From assembly GCA_002084545.1 (NCBI GenBank), contig NBLJ01000007.1:22553-86552 (forward strand): a stretch of 64,000 bases of DNA, written 5' to 3'. This DNA comes from Desulfobacteraceae bacterium 4572_123. GTDB lineage: Bacteria > Desulfobacterota > Desulfobacteria > Desulfobacterales > 4572-123. Of this stretch, positions 28,498 through 38,284 are shown piece by piece (positions within the stretch are counted from its first letter, which is position 1; each line of letters opens with the position of its first letter). The notes beneath the pieces were generated by a model. It was given only the letters and a program-made list of their open reading frames with translations. It ran no database searches and was not told where the DNA came from. The position numbers and the translations under genes were made by a program.

Positions 28498-29031
28498 CTA
28501 CCTGTTTGGCTGAATTAATCCGTAATGACCGTCTTTGCAGTGATAAAGCACATTCACCTTATCGGTACGAGCATCTGTAAATACAAGGAAATCCTTGTTT
28601 ACAAGTTCCATCTGCATAACCGCTTCTTCAACATCCATGGGCTTGAATTCAATATTTTTAACTCTGATCTTGGTTACACCTTCATCATCCGGAGGAGCAT
28701 TGGCGGCGGATTCGAATTTTTCAGCCTTGCCTTTGAATGCACTCCGGCGCTCCCTGATTTTCTGTTTATTTTTTTTAATCTGTTTTTCAAGCTTATCCAG
28801 AACCATGTCAATGGCGGAATACATATTGTCGGTTTCTTCCTTACTGTTTATATTCAACCTGTCTCCGGAGATATTGATTTCAGCCTGATGTCTGAATTTC
28901 TCCACCGCAAGGACGACACTGGCCTCCGCCGGATTGTCAAGGAATCTGTCAAACCGGTCGAGCTTGTTACACACATATGATTTCAAATTTTCGGAGGAAT
29001 CAAGGTTCTTGAATGTTACAGCCGTCTGCAT
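28498..29031 (-). CDS. hpf: ribosome hibernation-promoting factor, long form
   Basis: A 177-residue HPF. An N-terminal S30AE domain (MQTAVTFKNLDSSENLKSYV) is followed by a charged linker and the C-terminal dimerisation domain (KIRVKNIEFKPMDVEEAVMQ) that joins two 70S ribosomes into 100S particles. The start at 29031 has AAGGAGG six bases upstream; the TTG two codons earlier is not needed. It is next to rpoN as in most Proteobacteria, although the long form is unlike the short HPF of enterobacteria. Confidence 0.93.
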   Translation of the reverse strand: MQTAVTFKNLDSSENLKSYVCNKLDRFDRFLDNPAEASVVLAVEKFRHQAEINISGDRLNINSKEETDNMYSAIDMVLDKLEKQIKKNKQKIRERRSAFKGKAEKFESAANAPPDDEGVTKIRVKNIEFKPMDVEEAVMQMELVNKDFLVFTDARTDKVNVLYHCKDGHYGLIQPNR

Positions 29032-29139
29032 ATACAACCTCCTTATGTAATGGGTTTGAAGGTATTAATCCGGACAAACCGCTTGATAAAAACCACAAAT
29101 GTCCATTGACCTGGAGTCCGATTCTTGTCCTCTCGCCTT

Positions 29140-30579
29140 TTAGAACTGCTTGCGCTTGCTTGAGGAGAGTACGCCAAGAATCTCCCGGTACTTGGCAACT
29201 GTTCGTCTGGCAATATCTATATTGGATTCTTTCAATATCATTTCAATTTTTTTGTCGCTGTACGGTTTTTTATGATTCTCCCGTGCAATAATCTGCCTGA
29301 TTTTTTCCTGCACACTGGTCGACGCAATGGCATCGCCATGAATCCGCTTAATAGAACTATTAAAAAAATATTTCAATTCAAAAATACCCTGGGGGGTAAA
29401 GGCGTATTTATTGGTTGTTACCCGGCTGATGGTCGATTCATGCATTTCAATATCGTCGGCAACATCCCTTAATACCATCGGTTTTAAATGCGTTACGCCA
29501 TGTTCGAAAAAATCGCTCTGAAAGCGCAAAATGCTTTCCATAACTTTATAAATCGTTTTCTGACGCTGATGAATACTGCGGATCAGCCATGTGGCCGAAC
29601 GAAATTTTTCCTGAATATATTCTCGTGCCTGCGCAGACACTTTTCGGCCCTGCAAAGCGGCCTGTCTGTAAAAATTATTGATCCGCAGTTTCGGCATTCC
29701 GTCATCATTGAGCATGATGACAAATTTCCCCTCCATCTTGTAAACATAGATATCAGGGGTGATATAAATCGGTTCCTCTTCACTGAATTCCCTTCCCGGG
29801 CGGGGTTCCAGGCCTTTGATAACTTCAACCGCGGAGACAACCTCCTCAATACTCACTTTCAAAGCCGAAGAGATGGCCTTGTAATTCTTGTTCTCGAGAT
29901 AATTGATATGATGGTTTATAATATCGGTAACAAGGCTGTTGTCGATCTTGAAATGCCGAATTTGAATCAGGAGGCATTCTTTTAAATCACGGGCACAAAT
30001 ACCGATGGGGTCAAAGGTCTGCATCAGCGACAGAACATCCGCCACCTTTGAAGGATCGATATTGCTGCGTTCCGCTATTCCTTCGACCGATGCATCCAGA
30101 TACCCTTTTTCGTCCAGATTGCCGACAATCAGGCTGCCGATGATTTCCTGCTCCCCTGTCGGGCCGGTCATGGCAAGTTGCCAGAGAAGATGATCCCTGA
30201 GTGTTGTCCTGCCGGCAAGAAAAGTTTCAAAACCGGGCCGGTCATTTTTTTCCGACTCAAAATGAATTTTACCTGCGGAGCTGTATTCATCCAGATAGTT
30301 GGACCAGTCTATTTCATCCTGAATTTTCTCCTCAATGGTAATTTCCTTTACTTCCGGCGAATCGGCAGTATCACTTTCACGACCATCGACCTCAACTGAT
30401 GTTTCTTCAGCGGCGACCTCCTGCATTTCCTCGAGCGCCGGATTTTCTTCTATTTCCTGGCGTATTACATCCATAAGCTCCAGACGCGACAATTGCAGCA
30501 GCTTAATCGCCATCTGCAACTGCGGGGTCATAATAAGCTGTTGGGTCAACTTCAGTTGTTGTCGTAGTTCAAGAGCCAT
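29140..30579 (-). CDS. rpoN: RNA polymerase sigma-54 factor
   Basis: A 479-residue RpoN. The Gln/Leu-rich region I (LKLTQQLIMTPQLQMAIKLL) binds enhancer activators, an acidic region II follows, and the C-terminal RpoN box ARRTVAKYRE (about residue 455) reads the -24 element. It directs promoters that need AAA+ activators. It starts two bases after the lptB stop. Confidence 0.96.
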   Translation of the reverse strand: MALELRQQLKLTQQLIMTPQLQMAIKLLQLSRLELMDVIRQEIEENPALEEMQEVAAEETSVEVDGRESDTADSPEVKEITIEEKIQDEIDWSNYLDEYSSAGKIHFESEKNDRPGFETFLAGRTTLRDHLLWQLAMTGPTGEQEIIGSLIVGNLDEKGYLDASVEGIAERSNIDPSKVADVLSLMQTFDPIGICARDLKECLLIQIRHFKIDNSLVTDIINHHINYLENKNYKAISSALKVSIEEVVSAVEVIKGLEPRPGREFSEEEPIYITPDIYVYKMEGKFVIMLNDDGMPKLRINNFYRQAALQGRKVSAQAREYIQEKFRSATWLIRSIHQRQKTIYKVMESILRFQSDFFEHGVTHLKPMVLRDVADDIEMHESTISRVTTNKYAFTPQGIFELKYFFNSSIKRIHGDAIASTSVQEKIRQIIARENHKKPYSDKKIEMILKESNIDIARRTVAKYREILGVLSSSKRKQF

Positions 30580-30581
30580 AG

Positions 30582-31304
30582 TTAGAGTTTAAACTCATCC
30601 CCCAGGTATATTCTTCGGGCAATTTCGCTTGCGGCTATTTTCTCGGGCGTGCCTGATTCGATGATCTTGCCGTCGCTTAGTATATACGCGCTGTCGCAAG
30701 CTTCCAGGGTTTCTCTTACATTATGATCAGAGATCAAAACACCTATACCGCGATTTTTCAAATGCGCAATAATTTTTTTTATATCGATGACAGCCAAGGG
30801 ATCAATGCCTGCAAAAGGCTCATCCAGCAAAATAAATGAAGGTCCGGTAGACAGTGCGCGTGTAATCTCCAGTCGGCGCCGCTCTCCACCGGATAGAACG
30901 CCGGCCTTTTGATGGGCAAGATGCCCTATTCCCAGTTCATTCAAGAGTGAATCGGTTAATTTTTTCCTCCCGGATTTTTTCCCCGGCAAAACTTCAAGAA
31001 TAGCCATAATATTCTGCCTGACCGTCAACTTCCTGAAAATGGATGTTTCCTGGGGCAGATATCCTAATCCTTTTCGAGCCCGCACATACATCGGATCATC
31101 CGTAATATCTTCCTTATCGAGAAATACACGGCCGCTATCCGGTTTTATCATTCCAACGGTCATATAAAAAGTAGTGGTTTTGCCGGCACCGTTGGGGCCC
31201 AGTAAACCAACCACACAACCGCACGGAATATCCAAATCCACGGAGCTTACTACCTGTCGACCATGATATTTTTTTACCAATCCCTGTAATCGTAACATCG
31301 TCAT
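30582..31304 (-). CDS. lptB: LPS-export ATPase LptB
   Basis: A 240-residue ABC ATPase. Walker A GPNGAGKTTTFYMTVG, signature LSGGERRRLEI and Walker B FILLDEPFAGIDP are intact, and GLGYLPQETSIFRKLTV is the LptB-type Q-loop. It powers lipopolysaccharide transport from the inner membrane with LptFG, which are not in this window. It sits between lptA and rpoN, the classic order. Confidence 0.95.
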   Translation of the reverse strand: MTMLRLQGLVKKYHGRQVVSSVDLDIPCGCVVGLLGPNGAGKTTTFYMTVGMIKPDSGRVFLDKEDITDDPMYVRARKGLGYLPQETSIFRKLTVRQNIMAILEVLPGKKSGRKKLTDSLLNELGIGHLAHQKAGVLSGGERRRLEITRALSTGPSFILLDEPFAGIDPLAVIDIKKIIAHLKNRGIGVLISDHNVRETLEACDSAYILSDGKIIESGTPEKIAASEIARRIYLGDEFKL

Positions 31305-31332
31305 CGCATATATTCAGTGTCTGACTAAAAAA

Positions 31333-31911
31333 TCAGTTAAGACCCTTTCCGTTGGTAAAGAACAACGCCCTGACCTGATTTTCCGCACTGTTTTCAACTG
31401 TTATCCGTCCAGTGGCCCGATCCAGTGTTATCTTGGAGCCTGTAATGGAATTCTTGCCGCTTTTGACCGTTGAATCAGGTCCCGACAGGACAAGCAACCG
31501 GCTTGCATTAATATAGGAAGCCTCGCCGGCAGCTGCAATTATATCCCCTGTGTTTATTTTTACGTGGCCGCTGGCCGTTATTTTTTCCACTGCATCTTCA
31601 CCCACACTTAACTTCCCGGAATTATTCCGGCTGCTTTTGAAATAGATTCTGATCCTATCCGCTGCAATGACGGTATCTCCCTGAGTGGCCTTAACATTGC
31701 CGCTGAATTCCGAATAGCCTTCCTTGACATCGGCGTCAAGCCGATCGGCGGTAATAAGCAGCTCTTGTTCCTTACCGTCATGGTTACCGGCTCCCGGCAG
31801 CGGGTTGTCAGCCGATTCCGTTACTGATACCCCCGAATAGAAAAAAATAAATGTTATCATAACAATTAACAAAAACCAAGAATCGAATTTTTTAAAATAT
31901 ACTGGAACCAT
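31333..31911 (-). CDS. lptA: LPS-transport periplasmic protein LptA
   Basis: A 192-residue protein with an N-terminal membrane/signal segment (residues 13-32) and an OstA/LptA beta-jellyroll (ADRLDADVKEGYSEFSGNVK, then GDTVIAADRI). It bridges LptC and LptD across the periplasm. Its start overlaps the lptC end by 20 bases. Confidence 0.88.
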   Translation of the reverse strand: MVPVYFKKFDSWFLLIVMITFIFFYSGVSVTESADNPLPGAGNHDGKEQELLITADRLDADVKEGYSEFSGNVKATQGDTVIAADRIRIYFKSSRNNSGKLSVGEDAVEKITASGHVKINTGDIIAAAGEASYINASRLLVLSGPDSTVKSGKNSITGSKITLDRATGRITVENSAENQVRALFFTNGKGLN

Positions 31912-32473
31912 TAAAATTTCCTTTTACAGAACCGGCAAGGCTGGTTCTTCTGGTATTTAAATCAAAAAAAAGCGTATCCGCCGTAATTTTCACTGCCGGT
32001 CCCGTAATTTCGACCGGCCGATCAGATGAGATGATGCGTTTCTCATGCTTATAATCCATACGTTCGGTTTTAAGTTGGTATTTTTCATTATTTAAAACTA
32101 CATCACCAGATACCTCAATATCCCTGCTGGCGGTATGAAGTACTCCTTTCAGGGCCTTGAGAAAAAGCTGTTCACCGTTTTCCAGGAAAAAAACAATAGA
32201 AATATTATCCAATACCACCTCGTTTTTAAACTCGCTGTAATTTGCGTAATCCGCCTTCATGGTCCATTCAGTTACCCCGTTGCGAGTTGCTGTTTGAGAA
32301 ATTTTTTTTATGGATAAAGTACCCCCCTGACTTAAATTTACGGAAATGCCATCCGGCCGATTCATTGCATTTCTATATTTTGCGTAAATAACAATCAGGG
32401 AGCAGAGAACCCCGATAACCACCAGGATTAACAACAGCTTTATTTTTTTTGTTTTATCACCTTGTTGATACAT
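31892..32473 (-). CDS. lptC: LPS-transport protein LptC
   Basis: A 193-residue protein with one N-terminal membrane helix (KLLLILVVIGVLCSLIVIY) and a beta-rich LptC domain (LSQGGTLSIKKISQTATRNG; EWTMKADYANYSEFKNEVVL). It receives lipopolysaccharide from LptBFG and passes it to LptA. Its ATG shares its first bases with the kdsC stop. Confidence 0.88.
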   Translation of the reverse strand: MYQQGDKTKKIKLLLILVVIGVLCSLIVIYAKYRNAMNRPDGISVNLSQGGTLSIKKISQTATRNGVTEWTMKADYANYSEFKNEVVLDNISIVFFLENGEQLFLKALKGVLHTASRDIEVSGDVVLNNEKYQLKTERMDYKHEKRIISSDRPVEITGPAVKITADTLFFDLNTRRTSLAGSVKGNFNGSSIF

Positions 32474-32991
32474 TACTGTAAAAAATGGCCGATAATTCTA
32501 TCCCAAAGCCCTTTAGCCTTGAGAATCGATTCACAAACTTCCCGCACGGCCCCGGCTCCACCTTTTGCAGATGTTATCATATGAGCATGTTCCAGTACGG
32601 TTTCATGGGCATCGGCCACGGTTACGGCCAGCCCCACTCTTTTCATCAGCGGCAGATCCACAAGATCGTCACCCATAAAGGCGATTTCCATGGAATCAAT
32701 GCGGGTCTGCTCTAATACCGATTCCAGCACACTGCCTTTTTCGATTATACCATCAAATATTAGGCTGATTCCCAGATTTTTACACCGATGCATAAGAACA
32801 CCGGATTTTCTTCCGGTGACAATGCCGACCTTTATGCCCGCATCCATAAGCAATCTCAGGCCCAGACCATCGCGGCAGTTAAATTTTTTAATCTCCTCGC
32901 CGTGATCATTGTAAATAATACCGCCGTCGGTCATAACACCGTCCACATCCAGCAAAAGCAGTTTAATGCGTTTTAGCTTCTCAATAACCAT
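32473..32991 (-). CDS. kdsC: 3-deoxy-D-manno-octulosonate 8-phosphate phosphatase
   Basis: A 172-residue HAD phosphatase of the KdsC class without a cap domain. The nucleophile motif is LLLLDVDGVMTDG, the second motif VGIVTGRKS, and the Mg motif AFMGDDLVDLPLM. It makes Kdo from Kdo8P directly after KdsA, whose gene is 13 bases upstream. Confidence 0.94.
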   Translation of the reverse strand: MVIEKLKRIKLLLLDVDGVMTDGGIIYNDHGEEIKKFNCRDGLGLRLLMDAGIKVGIVTGRKSGVLMHRCKNLGISLIFDGIIEKGSVLESVLEQTRIDSMEIAFMGDDLVDLPLMKRVGLAVTVADAHETVLEHAHMITSAKGGAGAVREVCESILKAKGLWDRIIGHFLQ

Positions 32992-33004
32992 GAATTTTCA
33001 CTTT

Positions 33005-33826
33005 TCAATTAACAGCCGCCGTACGGATTGCGTTGAACACTGTAAGCAGTTCGGCCAGAGAATCTATAGGCAGGGAGTTTGGTCCATCGCAAAGAGCCCT
33101 GTCCGGATCAGGGTGAACTTCCATGAACAAACCATCCACACCGACAGCAACAGCGGCTTTTGCAAGCACGGGAGCAAATTCGCGCTGCCCGCCGGAAGAG
33201 CTGCCCGATCCGCCGGGCAACTGGATACTGTGAGTTGCGTCAAAAATGACCGGCCAGCCCATCTCCTGCATGATCTTCAGCCCCCGAAAATCCACCACCA
33301 GATTATTGTAGCCGAACATCACCCCCCGTTCAGTCAGCAGAATCCGGTTGTTGCCGGTAGAAGTGGCCTTATCCACCACATTGGCCATATCCCAGGGAGC
33401 CATAAACTGCCCCTTCTTGATATTAATGGTCTTGCCGGTCTTGGCAATTTCCATAATTAAATCAGTCTGGCGGCATAAAAATGCTGGAATTTGAATGATA
33501 TCAAGAACTCGTGAAGCTTCGGCAATCTCCTCAACGGAATGGACATCCGAAAGAATCTGAATACCCAGTTCCTTTTTGATCTGTCCGAGAATATCGATGC
33601 CTTCCTTTAGCCCGGGACCTCTGTAAGAGCTGACAGAGGTCCGGTTTGCCTTGTCATAGGATGCCTTGAAGATAAAGCCGATGGCCAGAGTGTCCGTGAG
33701 TTCTTTCAAAAAACTGGCAATTTCAAAAGTTGTTGTATAATCTTCGATGACACAGGGTCCCGCGATCAACACCAGCGGACACCCCCTGCCTATTGAAACA
33801 GAACCTGTTTTAACAATGTGGCTCAT
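33005..33826 (-). CDS. kdsA: 3-deoxy-8-phosphooctulonate synthase
   Basis: A 273-residue KdsA. Family motifs include LIAGPCVIED near the N-terminus, FKASYDKANRTS, and FDATHSIQLPGG. It condenses arabinose-5-phosphate with phosphoenolpyruvate in the cytoplasm, the first committed step to Kdo of the lipopolysaccharide core. It heads the kds-lpt-rpoN cluster, diverging from the M23 peptidase gene. Confidence 0.95.
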   Translation of the reverse strand: MSHIVKTGSVSIGRGCPLVLIAGPCVIEDYTTTFEIASFLKELTDTLAIGFIFKASYDKANRTSVSSYRGPGLKEGIDILGQIKKELGIQILSDVHSVEEIAEASRVLDIIQIPAFLCRQTDLIMEIAKTGKTINIKKGQFMAPWDMANVVDKATSTGNNRILLTERGVMFGYNNLVVDFRGLKIMQEMGWPVIFDATHSIQLPGGSGSSSGGQREFAPVLAKAAVAVGVDGLFMEVHPDPDRALCDGPNSLPIDSLAELLTVFNAIRTAAVN

Positions 33827-33886
33827 AATTTTTATCCATTAGAACTTTCAATCAAGTGTACGGGTTAACTCTGCCTGCGAATCCAC

Positions 33887-33907
33887 GGCATCCGTCCGCC
33901 GGATGCC
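33887..33907. other. small perfect hairpin in the kdsA/M23 divergent region
   Basis: Perfect 8-bp arms GGCATCCG and its complement with a five-base loop, followed on the plus strand by a T-rich run. It lies in the 221-bp region between two divergent genes, so a terminator role is odd; it may be regulatory or a relic. Confidence 0.35.
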
Positions 33908-34047
33908 AGTTACGTTTCTTTTTTTCATTTACCGTGCAGGTGTTGAAAAGTCAAGCAGCGAAAAAGGAAATCAGGTCTTGATTACATTTACGCAAGCTGT
34001 TATTATTGCATGATTATTAAATCAAAGACTAAGGGTGGTGTAACCAG

Positions 34048-35427
34048 TTGAAATCAAAGAAAATAAATTTAAAAGCCTGGCTGCTGACGATCGTTTTCAT
34101 GATCATATTCCTACCGCTTGCATGGCTTCTGTTCATACGCATGGAAGGCGAGGCGCCCTCTGTGAAGTTACTGCCGCAAAAATCGGCAATCGGTATCTCC
34201 CAGACAATTCAGATCCATGTGTCGGATATCAAAAGCGGCATCAAACAAGTCAGGCTGATCTGTCTGCAGGACAAAAAAGAAACTGTTTTGTTTGAACGCG
34301 ATTTCTCCTCCGCCGGTTTTTTAAAGGGCGGCACGGACCATACATCCGATGTGGATGTTCTGTTTGAACCAGCGAAACTGGGAATAAAAGACGGCAGGGC
34401 TGTCCTGCACCTGGCTGCCGGGGATTTTTCCTGGCGCAAGTTTGGAAAGGGAAACAGGACGGAAATTCAAAAACAGGTCATAATCGACAGCGTCGCTCCG
34501 GAAGCGGATATACTCAGCCGTTCCCATAACATTGCCCAGGGAGGATCGGCCCTGGCTATTTACCGTCTCTCCGAGCCCTGTATAGAAAGCGGAGTACAGG
34601 TCGGAAAGAATTTTTTTCCGGGCCATGCTGGATATTTTTCAAACCCGGATATCTTTCTATCTTTTTTTGCTCTGAACCATACCCAGGGCAAGGATACCCG
34701 AATTTTCGTCAGGGCCGTGGATGCCGCGGGGAATAATACACAGGCCGGTTTACCATACTATATCAAAGGCAAGACGTTTAAAAAAGACAGGCTTAACATT
34801 TCAGACCGGTTTCTTGCCCTAAAAATGCCTGAATTCAAGCTGTCTGATTCCGAAGACACGGGCATTGACCCGGTTGAAAAATTTCTTAAAATTAATCGTG
34901 GCCTGCGCGAGGCAAATTTCAAGACAATTCTGAAGATCAGCCAAAACACGGAAAATCAACTCTTTTGGAAAGGAGCCTTTTCAAGACTGCCCGGATCGGC
35001 CCGCCGGGCCGGATTTGCCGATCATCGGGAATATCTGTACAACGGCCGGGTGATTGATCAACAGGTTCACATGGGAATAGACCTGGCTTCGGTAAAAAGG
35101 GCTGCCGTACCGGCATCCAATTCCGGCAGGGTCGTATTTTGCAGTCCCCTTGGTATTTACGGTAAGGCAGTAATACTGGATCATGGTTTCGGCCTGTTCA
35201 GCATGTATGCTCACTTAAGTCGGATCGATGTAAAAAAAGGGCAGGTATTGGCAAAAGGCGACATTCTTGGCAAAACCGGACGTACCGGCATGGCTGGAGG
35301 TGACCACCTGCATTTTGGCATGATGATCCATAATACTTTTGTAAATCCCGTCGAATGGTGGGATAGTGCATGGATCAAAAACAATGTTATGACTAAAATA
35401 AATGACGTTAAAGCTGGGATAAAATAA
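34048..35427 (+). CDS. M23-family (LytM) peptidoglycan peptidase
   Basis: A 459-residue envelope protein. A single N-terminal membrane anchor (about residues 8-28) precedes an Ig-like/beta-rich periplasmic region of about 250 residues, then a C-terminal M23 domain. Zinc ligands are visible in HMGIDLAS (about 332) and HLHFGMM (about 420), with MYAHLSRI between. It should cut cell-wall cross-links or activate amidases. The start is TTG with AGGGTGG upstream. Confidence 0.88.
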   Translation: MKSKKINLKAWLLTIVFMIIFLPLAWLLFIRMEGEAPSVKLLPQKSAIGISQTIQIHVSDIKSGIKQVRLICLQDKKETVLFERDFSSAGFLKGGTDHTSDVDVLFEPAKLGIKDGRAVLHLAAGDFSWRKFGKGNRTEIQKQVIIDSVAPEADILSRSHNIAQGGSALAIYRLSEPCIESGVQVGKNFFPGHAGYFSNPDIFLSFFALNHTQGKDTRIFVRAVDAAGNNTQAGLPYYIKGKTFKKDRLNISDRFLALKMPEFKLSDSEDTGIDPVEKFLKINRGLREANFKTILKISQNTENQLFWKGAFSRLPGSARRAGFADHREYLYNGRVIDQQVHMGIDLASVKRAAVPASNSGRVVFCSPLGIYGKAVILDHGFGLFSMYAHLSRIDVKKGQVLAKGDILGKTGRTGMAGGDHLHFGMMIHNTFVNPVEWWDSAWIKNNVMTKINDVKAGIK

Positions 35428-35467
35428 AAAAAACAAATTACCGGACGGAAAGGGCTTTTTTTTAGGA

Positions 35468-36511
35468 ATGAAAAAATATAAAATCAACAAAACATACCAG
35501 GATATCAACGCAAAAATAAAGTCCGGCAAGGTTGTTGTGGCGACTGCCGAGGAGATCATCGGCATGGTAAAAGATGCCGGCGCGGTTGAAACGGCACGGC
35601 ATGTGGACATCGTGACCACCGAACTTTGTGAAGACGACCCATTAAACAAAGTATACCCCGGAGAATTCAACTATGGCGGCGGGCATGTCATTCAAGACCT
35701 TACCGCCGGGAAAAAAATCCAATTAAGAGCTACCGGGTATGGAACCGACTGCTATCCCCGAAAAGATCTGGAACAGGAGATCACCCTGTCATCGCTGCCC
35801 TATGCCATGCTGTGCAACCCCAGAAACGCATACCAGAATTACAATTGCGCCGTAAATTTAACCGACAAAACGGTTTATACCTATATGGGCACTCTGAAGC
35901 CCAGGGCCGCTAATGCAAATTACTCTTCCGCGGGCGAGTTAAGCCCCCTGTTCAATGATCCCTATTTTAAAACCATCGGACTGGGAACCCGCATTTTCCT
36001 TGGCGGCGGCATCGGCTATGTCACCTGGAGCGGCAGTCAGCACAAAGGTGTCGTCAAACGCACCGGCAGGGGCGTACCCTTAACGCCGGCAGGCACCCTG
36101 TTTGTCATGGGTGAACTCAAGCAGATGAGCCCCAAATGGCTGGTGGGTGTCAGTATTCAAGGATACGGCGCCTCTCTGGCCGTGGGCCTGGGTATTCCGA
36201 TTCCCATTTTAAACGAGGAAATGGTTCAATATACCGCGATTTCGGACGAAGAAATATTTACTCAGGTAATCGATTACGGCAGGGATTATCCTGCCGGCGC
36301 TGCAAAAAGCCTAAAGCAGATCAGTTACGCCGAACTGAAAAGCGGTCATATCGAGTTGAACGGCGAGCAGGTGCCCACGGTTCCCCTGTCCAGCATGGTA
36401 AGGGCCCGTGAAATTGCCGGGATCCTGAAAAATTGGATCGTAGAAGGCAAATTTTTCCTGGGTGAGCCCCAGGTGACACTGCCCTCGACCGGTGGTGGAC
36501 AGGCATTTTAA
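35468..36511 (+). CDS. DUF39 homocysteine-biosynthesis protein
   Basis: A 347-residue DUF39 (COG1900) protein. Recognisable segments are KVVVATAEEIIGMVKDAG, the Cys-bearing HVDIVTTELCEDDPLN, GATGYGTDCYPR-like TGYGTDCYPRKDLEQEITL, and IFLGGGIGYVTWSGSQHKG. In methanogens and sulfate reducers, DUF39 proteins with an NIL/ferredoxin partner take part in making homocysteine from aspartate semialdehyde with sulfide. No such partner is adjacent here, and the C-terminal CBS domains of archaeal homologues are absent. The ATG has AGGA directly before it, an unusually short spacing. Confidence 0.82.
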   Translation: MKKYKINKTYQDINAKIKSGKVVVATAEEIIGMVKDAGAVETARHVDIVTTELCEDDPLNKVYPGEFNYGGGHVIQDLTAGKKIQLRATGYGTDCYPRKDLEQEITLSSLPYAMLCNPRNAYQNYNCAVNLTDKTVYTYMGTLKPRAANANYSSAGELSPLFNDPYFKTIGLGTRIFLGGGIGYVTWSGSQHKGVVKRTGRGVPLTPAGTLFVMGELKQMSPKWLVGVSIQGYGASLAVGLGIPIPILNEEMVQYTAISDEEIFTQVIDYGRDYPAGAAKSLKQISYAELKSGHIELNGEQVPTVPLSSMVRAREIAGILKNWIVEGKFFLGEPQVTLPSTGGGQAF

Positions 36512-36522
36512 CGGAGCCGGAG

Positions 36523-37092
36523 ATGTGTCGAAAAACCATGAGAACATTTATCGCATTTGCACTGCCCAGGGTTATCATCTCGGCCATCAGCAGTATTCAG
36601 GAAGATTTAAAAACCCACGGCCTCAGGGTGCGCTGGGTACCTCCCGAGAATATTCACCTGACCCTGAAATTTTTAGGCGAAATCAATCCGGATGACGTGA
36701 GTAGAATCATAGCTGCAATTGAGTCGGCGGCAACGAAGCAAAGGCCTTTTTTTCTGTCAATCGGGGCTGTGGGTGTTTTCCCCGGGCTCAGCCGTGCCCG
36801 TGTCATCTGGGCCGGGGTGACCGGACAGGTCGATGCCCTCGCGGAAATTCATAATTCCCTGGAGACCGGTCTTAAAACAATCGGCTTCCCGGAAGAAGGC
36901 CGCAAGTTTAAAGGCCACTTGACAATAGGACGCATTAAGGAAAAAATAGCTCCCCAAAAATTGGACCGCGCAATCACGGCTTGCCGGAATTTCAGTTCCA
37001 AGCCGTTTGCAGCCGATAAACTGATTTTATTTAAAAGTGACTTACAACCTTCAGGAGCAGTTTACACCAGGCTTGCAAGTATAAGCCTTTAA
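36523..37092 (+). CDS. thpR: RNA 2',3'-cyclic phosphodiesterase (ThpR/LigT)
   Basis: A 189-residue 2H phosphoesterase with both HxT motifs: HLTLKFLGE at about residue 45 and HLTIGRIK at about 128. Family members open 2',3'-cyclic phosphates on tRNA halves or RNA ends. It starts 12 bases after the DUF39 gene. The in-frame Met at codon 5 ([10 protein letters not shown]) is a plausible alternative start. Confidence 0.88.
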   Translation: MCRKTMRTFIAFALPRVIISAISSIQEDLKTHGLRVRWVPPENIHLTLKFLGEINPDDVSRIIAAIESAATKQRPFFLSIGAVGVFPGLSRARVIWAGVTGQVDALAEIHNSLETGLKTIGFPEEGRKFKGHLTIGRIKEKIAPQKLDRAITACRNFSSKPFAADKLILFKSDLQPSGAVYTRLASISL

Positions 37093-37136
37093 AAAACTTA
37101 TACCGACCGGCCACCAACAGGCTAAGGAGAACACAC

Positions 37137-38165
37137 ATGAATAAAACACCCGACCGGGAAAAAGCCATAAATTCCGCAATGACCCAGATTGAGCGCCAGT
37201 TCGGCAAAGGTTCCATAATGAAGCTCGGCAGCCGGGCGGTTATGGATGTACCGGTTATTTCCACCGGTTCCATTGCATTGGACAGAGCGCTTGGTATTGG
37301 CGGCCTTCCCCGCGGCAGAGTGATCGAGATTTTTGGACCGGAAGCATCCGGCAAAACAACCCTGGCCCTGAATGCCGTGGCCGAGGCTCAAAAAAATGGC
37401 GGGATTGCCGCTTTTATCGATGCCGAGCATGCCCTTGATACGGTATATGCGAAAAAACTGGGGGTTAACTGTGATGAACTGCTTGTATCTCAGCCGGATA
37501 CCGGAGAGCAGGCCCTGGAGATCGCCGACATGCTGGTAAGAAGCGGCGCCATCGACATACTGGTCATCGATTCGGTAGCCGCCCTGGTACCGCGTGCTGA
37601 AATTGAAGGAGAGATGGGCGATTCACATATGGGACTTCAGGCCCGGTTGATGTCCCAGGCATTGCGCAAGCTCACCGGCACCATCGGCAAAACCATGACA
37701 TCCATGATTTTTATCAATCAGATCCGGATGAAAATCGGTGTGATGTTCGGCAACCCGGAGACCACAACCGGCGGAAATGCCCTGAAATTTTACGCCTCGG
37801 TGAGACTCGATATCCGGCGTATCGCGGCCATTAAAAATGGTCAGGAAGTAGTGGGAAACCGTACCAGGGTGCGGGTGGTCAAAAATAAAATGGCGCCGCC
37901 TTTCAAAGAGGCTGAGTTCGATATTATGTATGGTGAGGGAATATCCAAAACAGGCGACCTGCTTGATATCGGAGTGCAGGCCGAAGTGGTTGACAAGAGC
38001 GGTTCCTGGTACAGCTTCAATGGCGAACGAATCGGACAGGGCCGCGAGAATGTAAAAAAATTCATGAACGAAAATCCTGATATTTACACCTCAATATACG
38101 ATAAAATACGCGAAGAACTGGGGCTTGCCAAAAAAAAAGAGGCTCCGGTGGAAAATATTAAATAG
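37137..38165 (+). CDS. recA: recombinase RecA
   Basis: A 342-residue RecA. Walker [13 protein letters not shown] is at about residue 67, Walker [13 protein letters not shown] at about 140, and loop L2 region [17 protein letters not shown] is intact. GGAG lies before the ATG. It mediates strand exchange and LexA cleavage. No recX gene follows, and I saw no clear SOS box in the 45 bases upstream. Confidence 0.97.
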   Translation: MNKTPDREKAINSAMTQIERQFGKGSIMKLGSRAVMDVPVISTGSIALDRALGIGGLPRGRVIEIFGPEASGKTTLALNAVAEAQKNGGIAAFIDAEHALDTVYAKKLGVNCDELLVSQPDTGEQALEIADMLVRSGAIDILVIDSVAALVPRAEIEGEMGDSHMGLQARLMSQALRKLTGTIGKTMTSMIFINQIRMKIGVMFGNPETTTGGNALKFYASVRLDIRRIAAIKNGQEVVGNRTRVRVVKNKMAPPFKEAEFDIMYGEGISKTGDLLDIGVQAEVVDKSGSWYSFNGERIGQGRENVKKFMNENPDIYTSIYDKIREELGLAKKKEAPVENIK

Positions 38166-38284
38166 GAAACAGGAAATGGAAAGCCGGAACCGGGAAACTT
38201 GCAACCTGTAATCCGAGACAATAAATCAATGCGGTTACCAAGAAAGCGCAAGCACCGTTACAAATCAACTTCATGGAGCATTTC

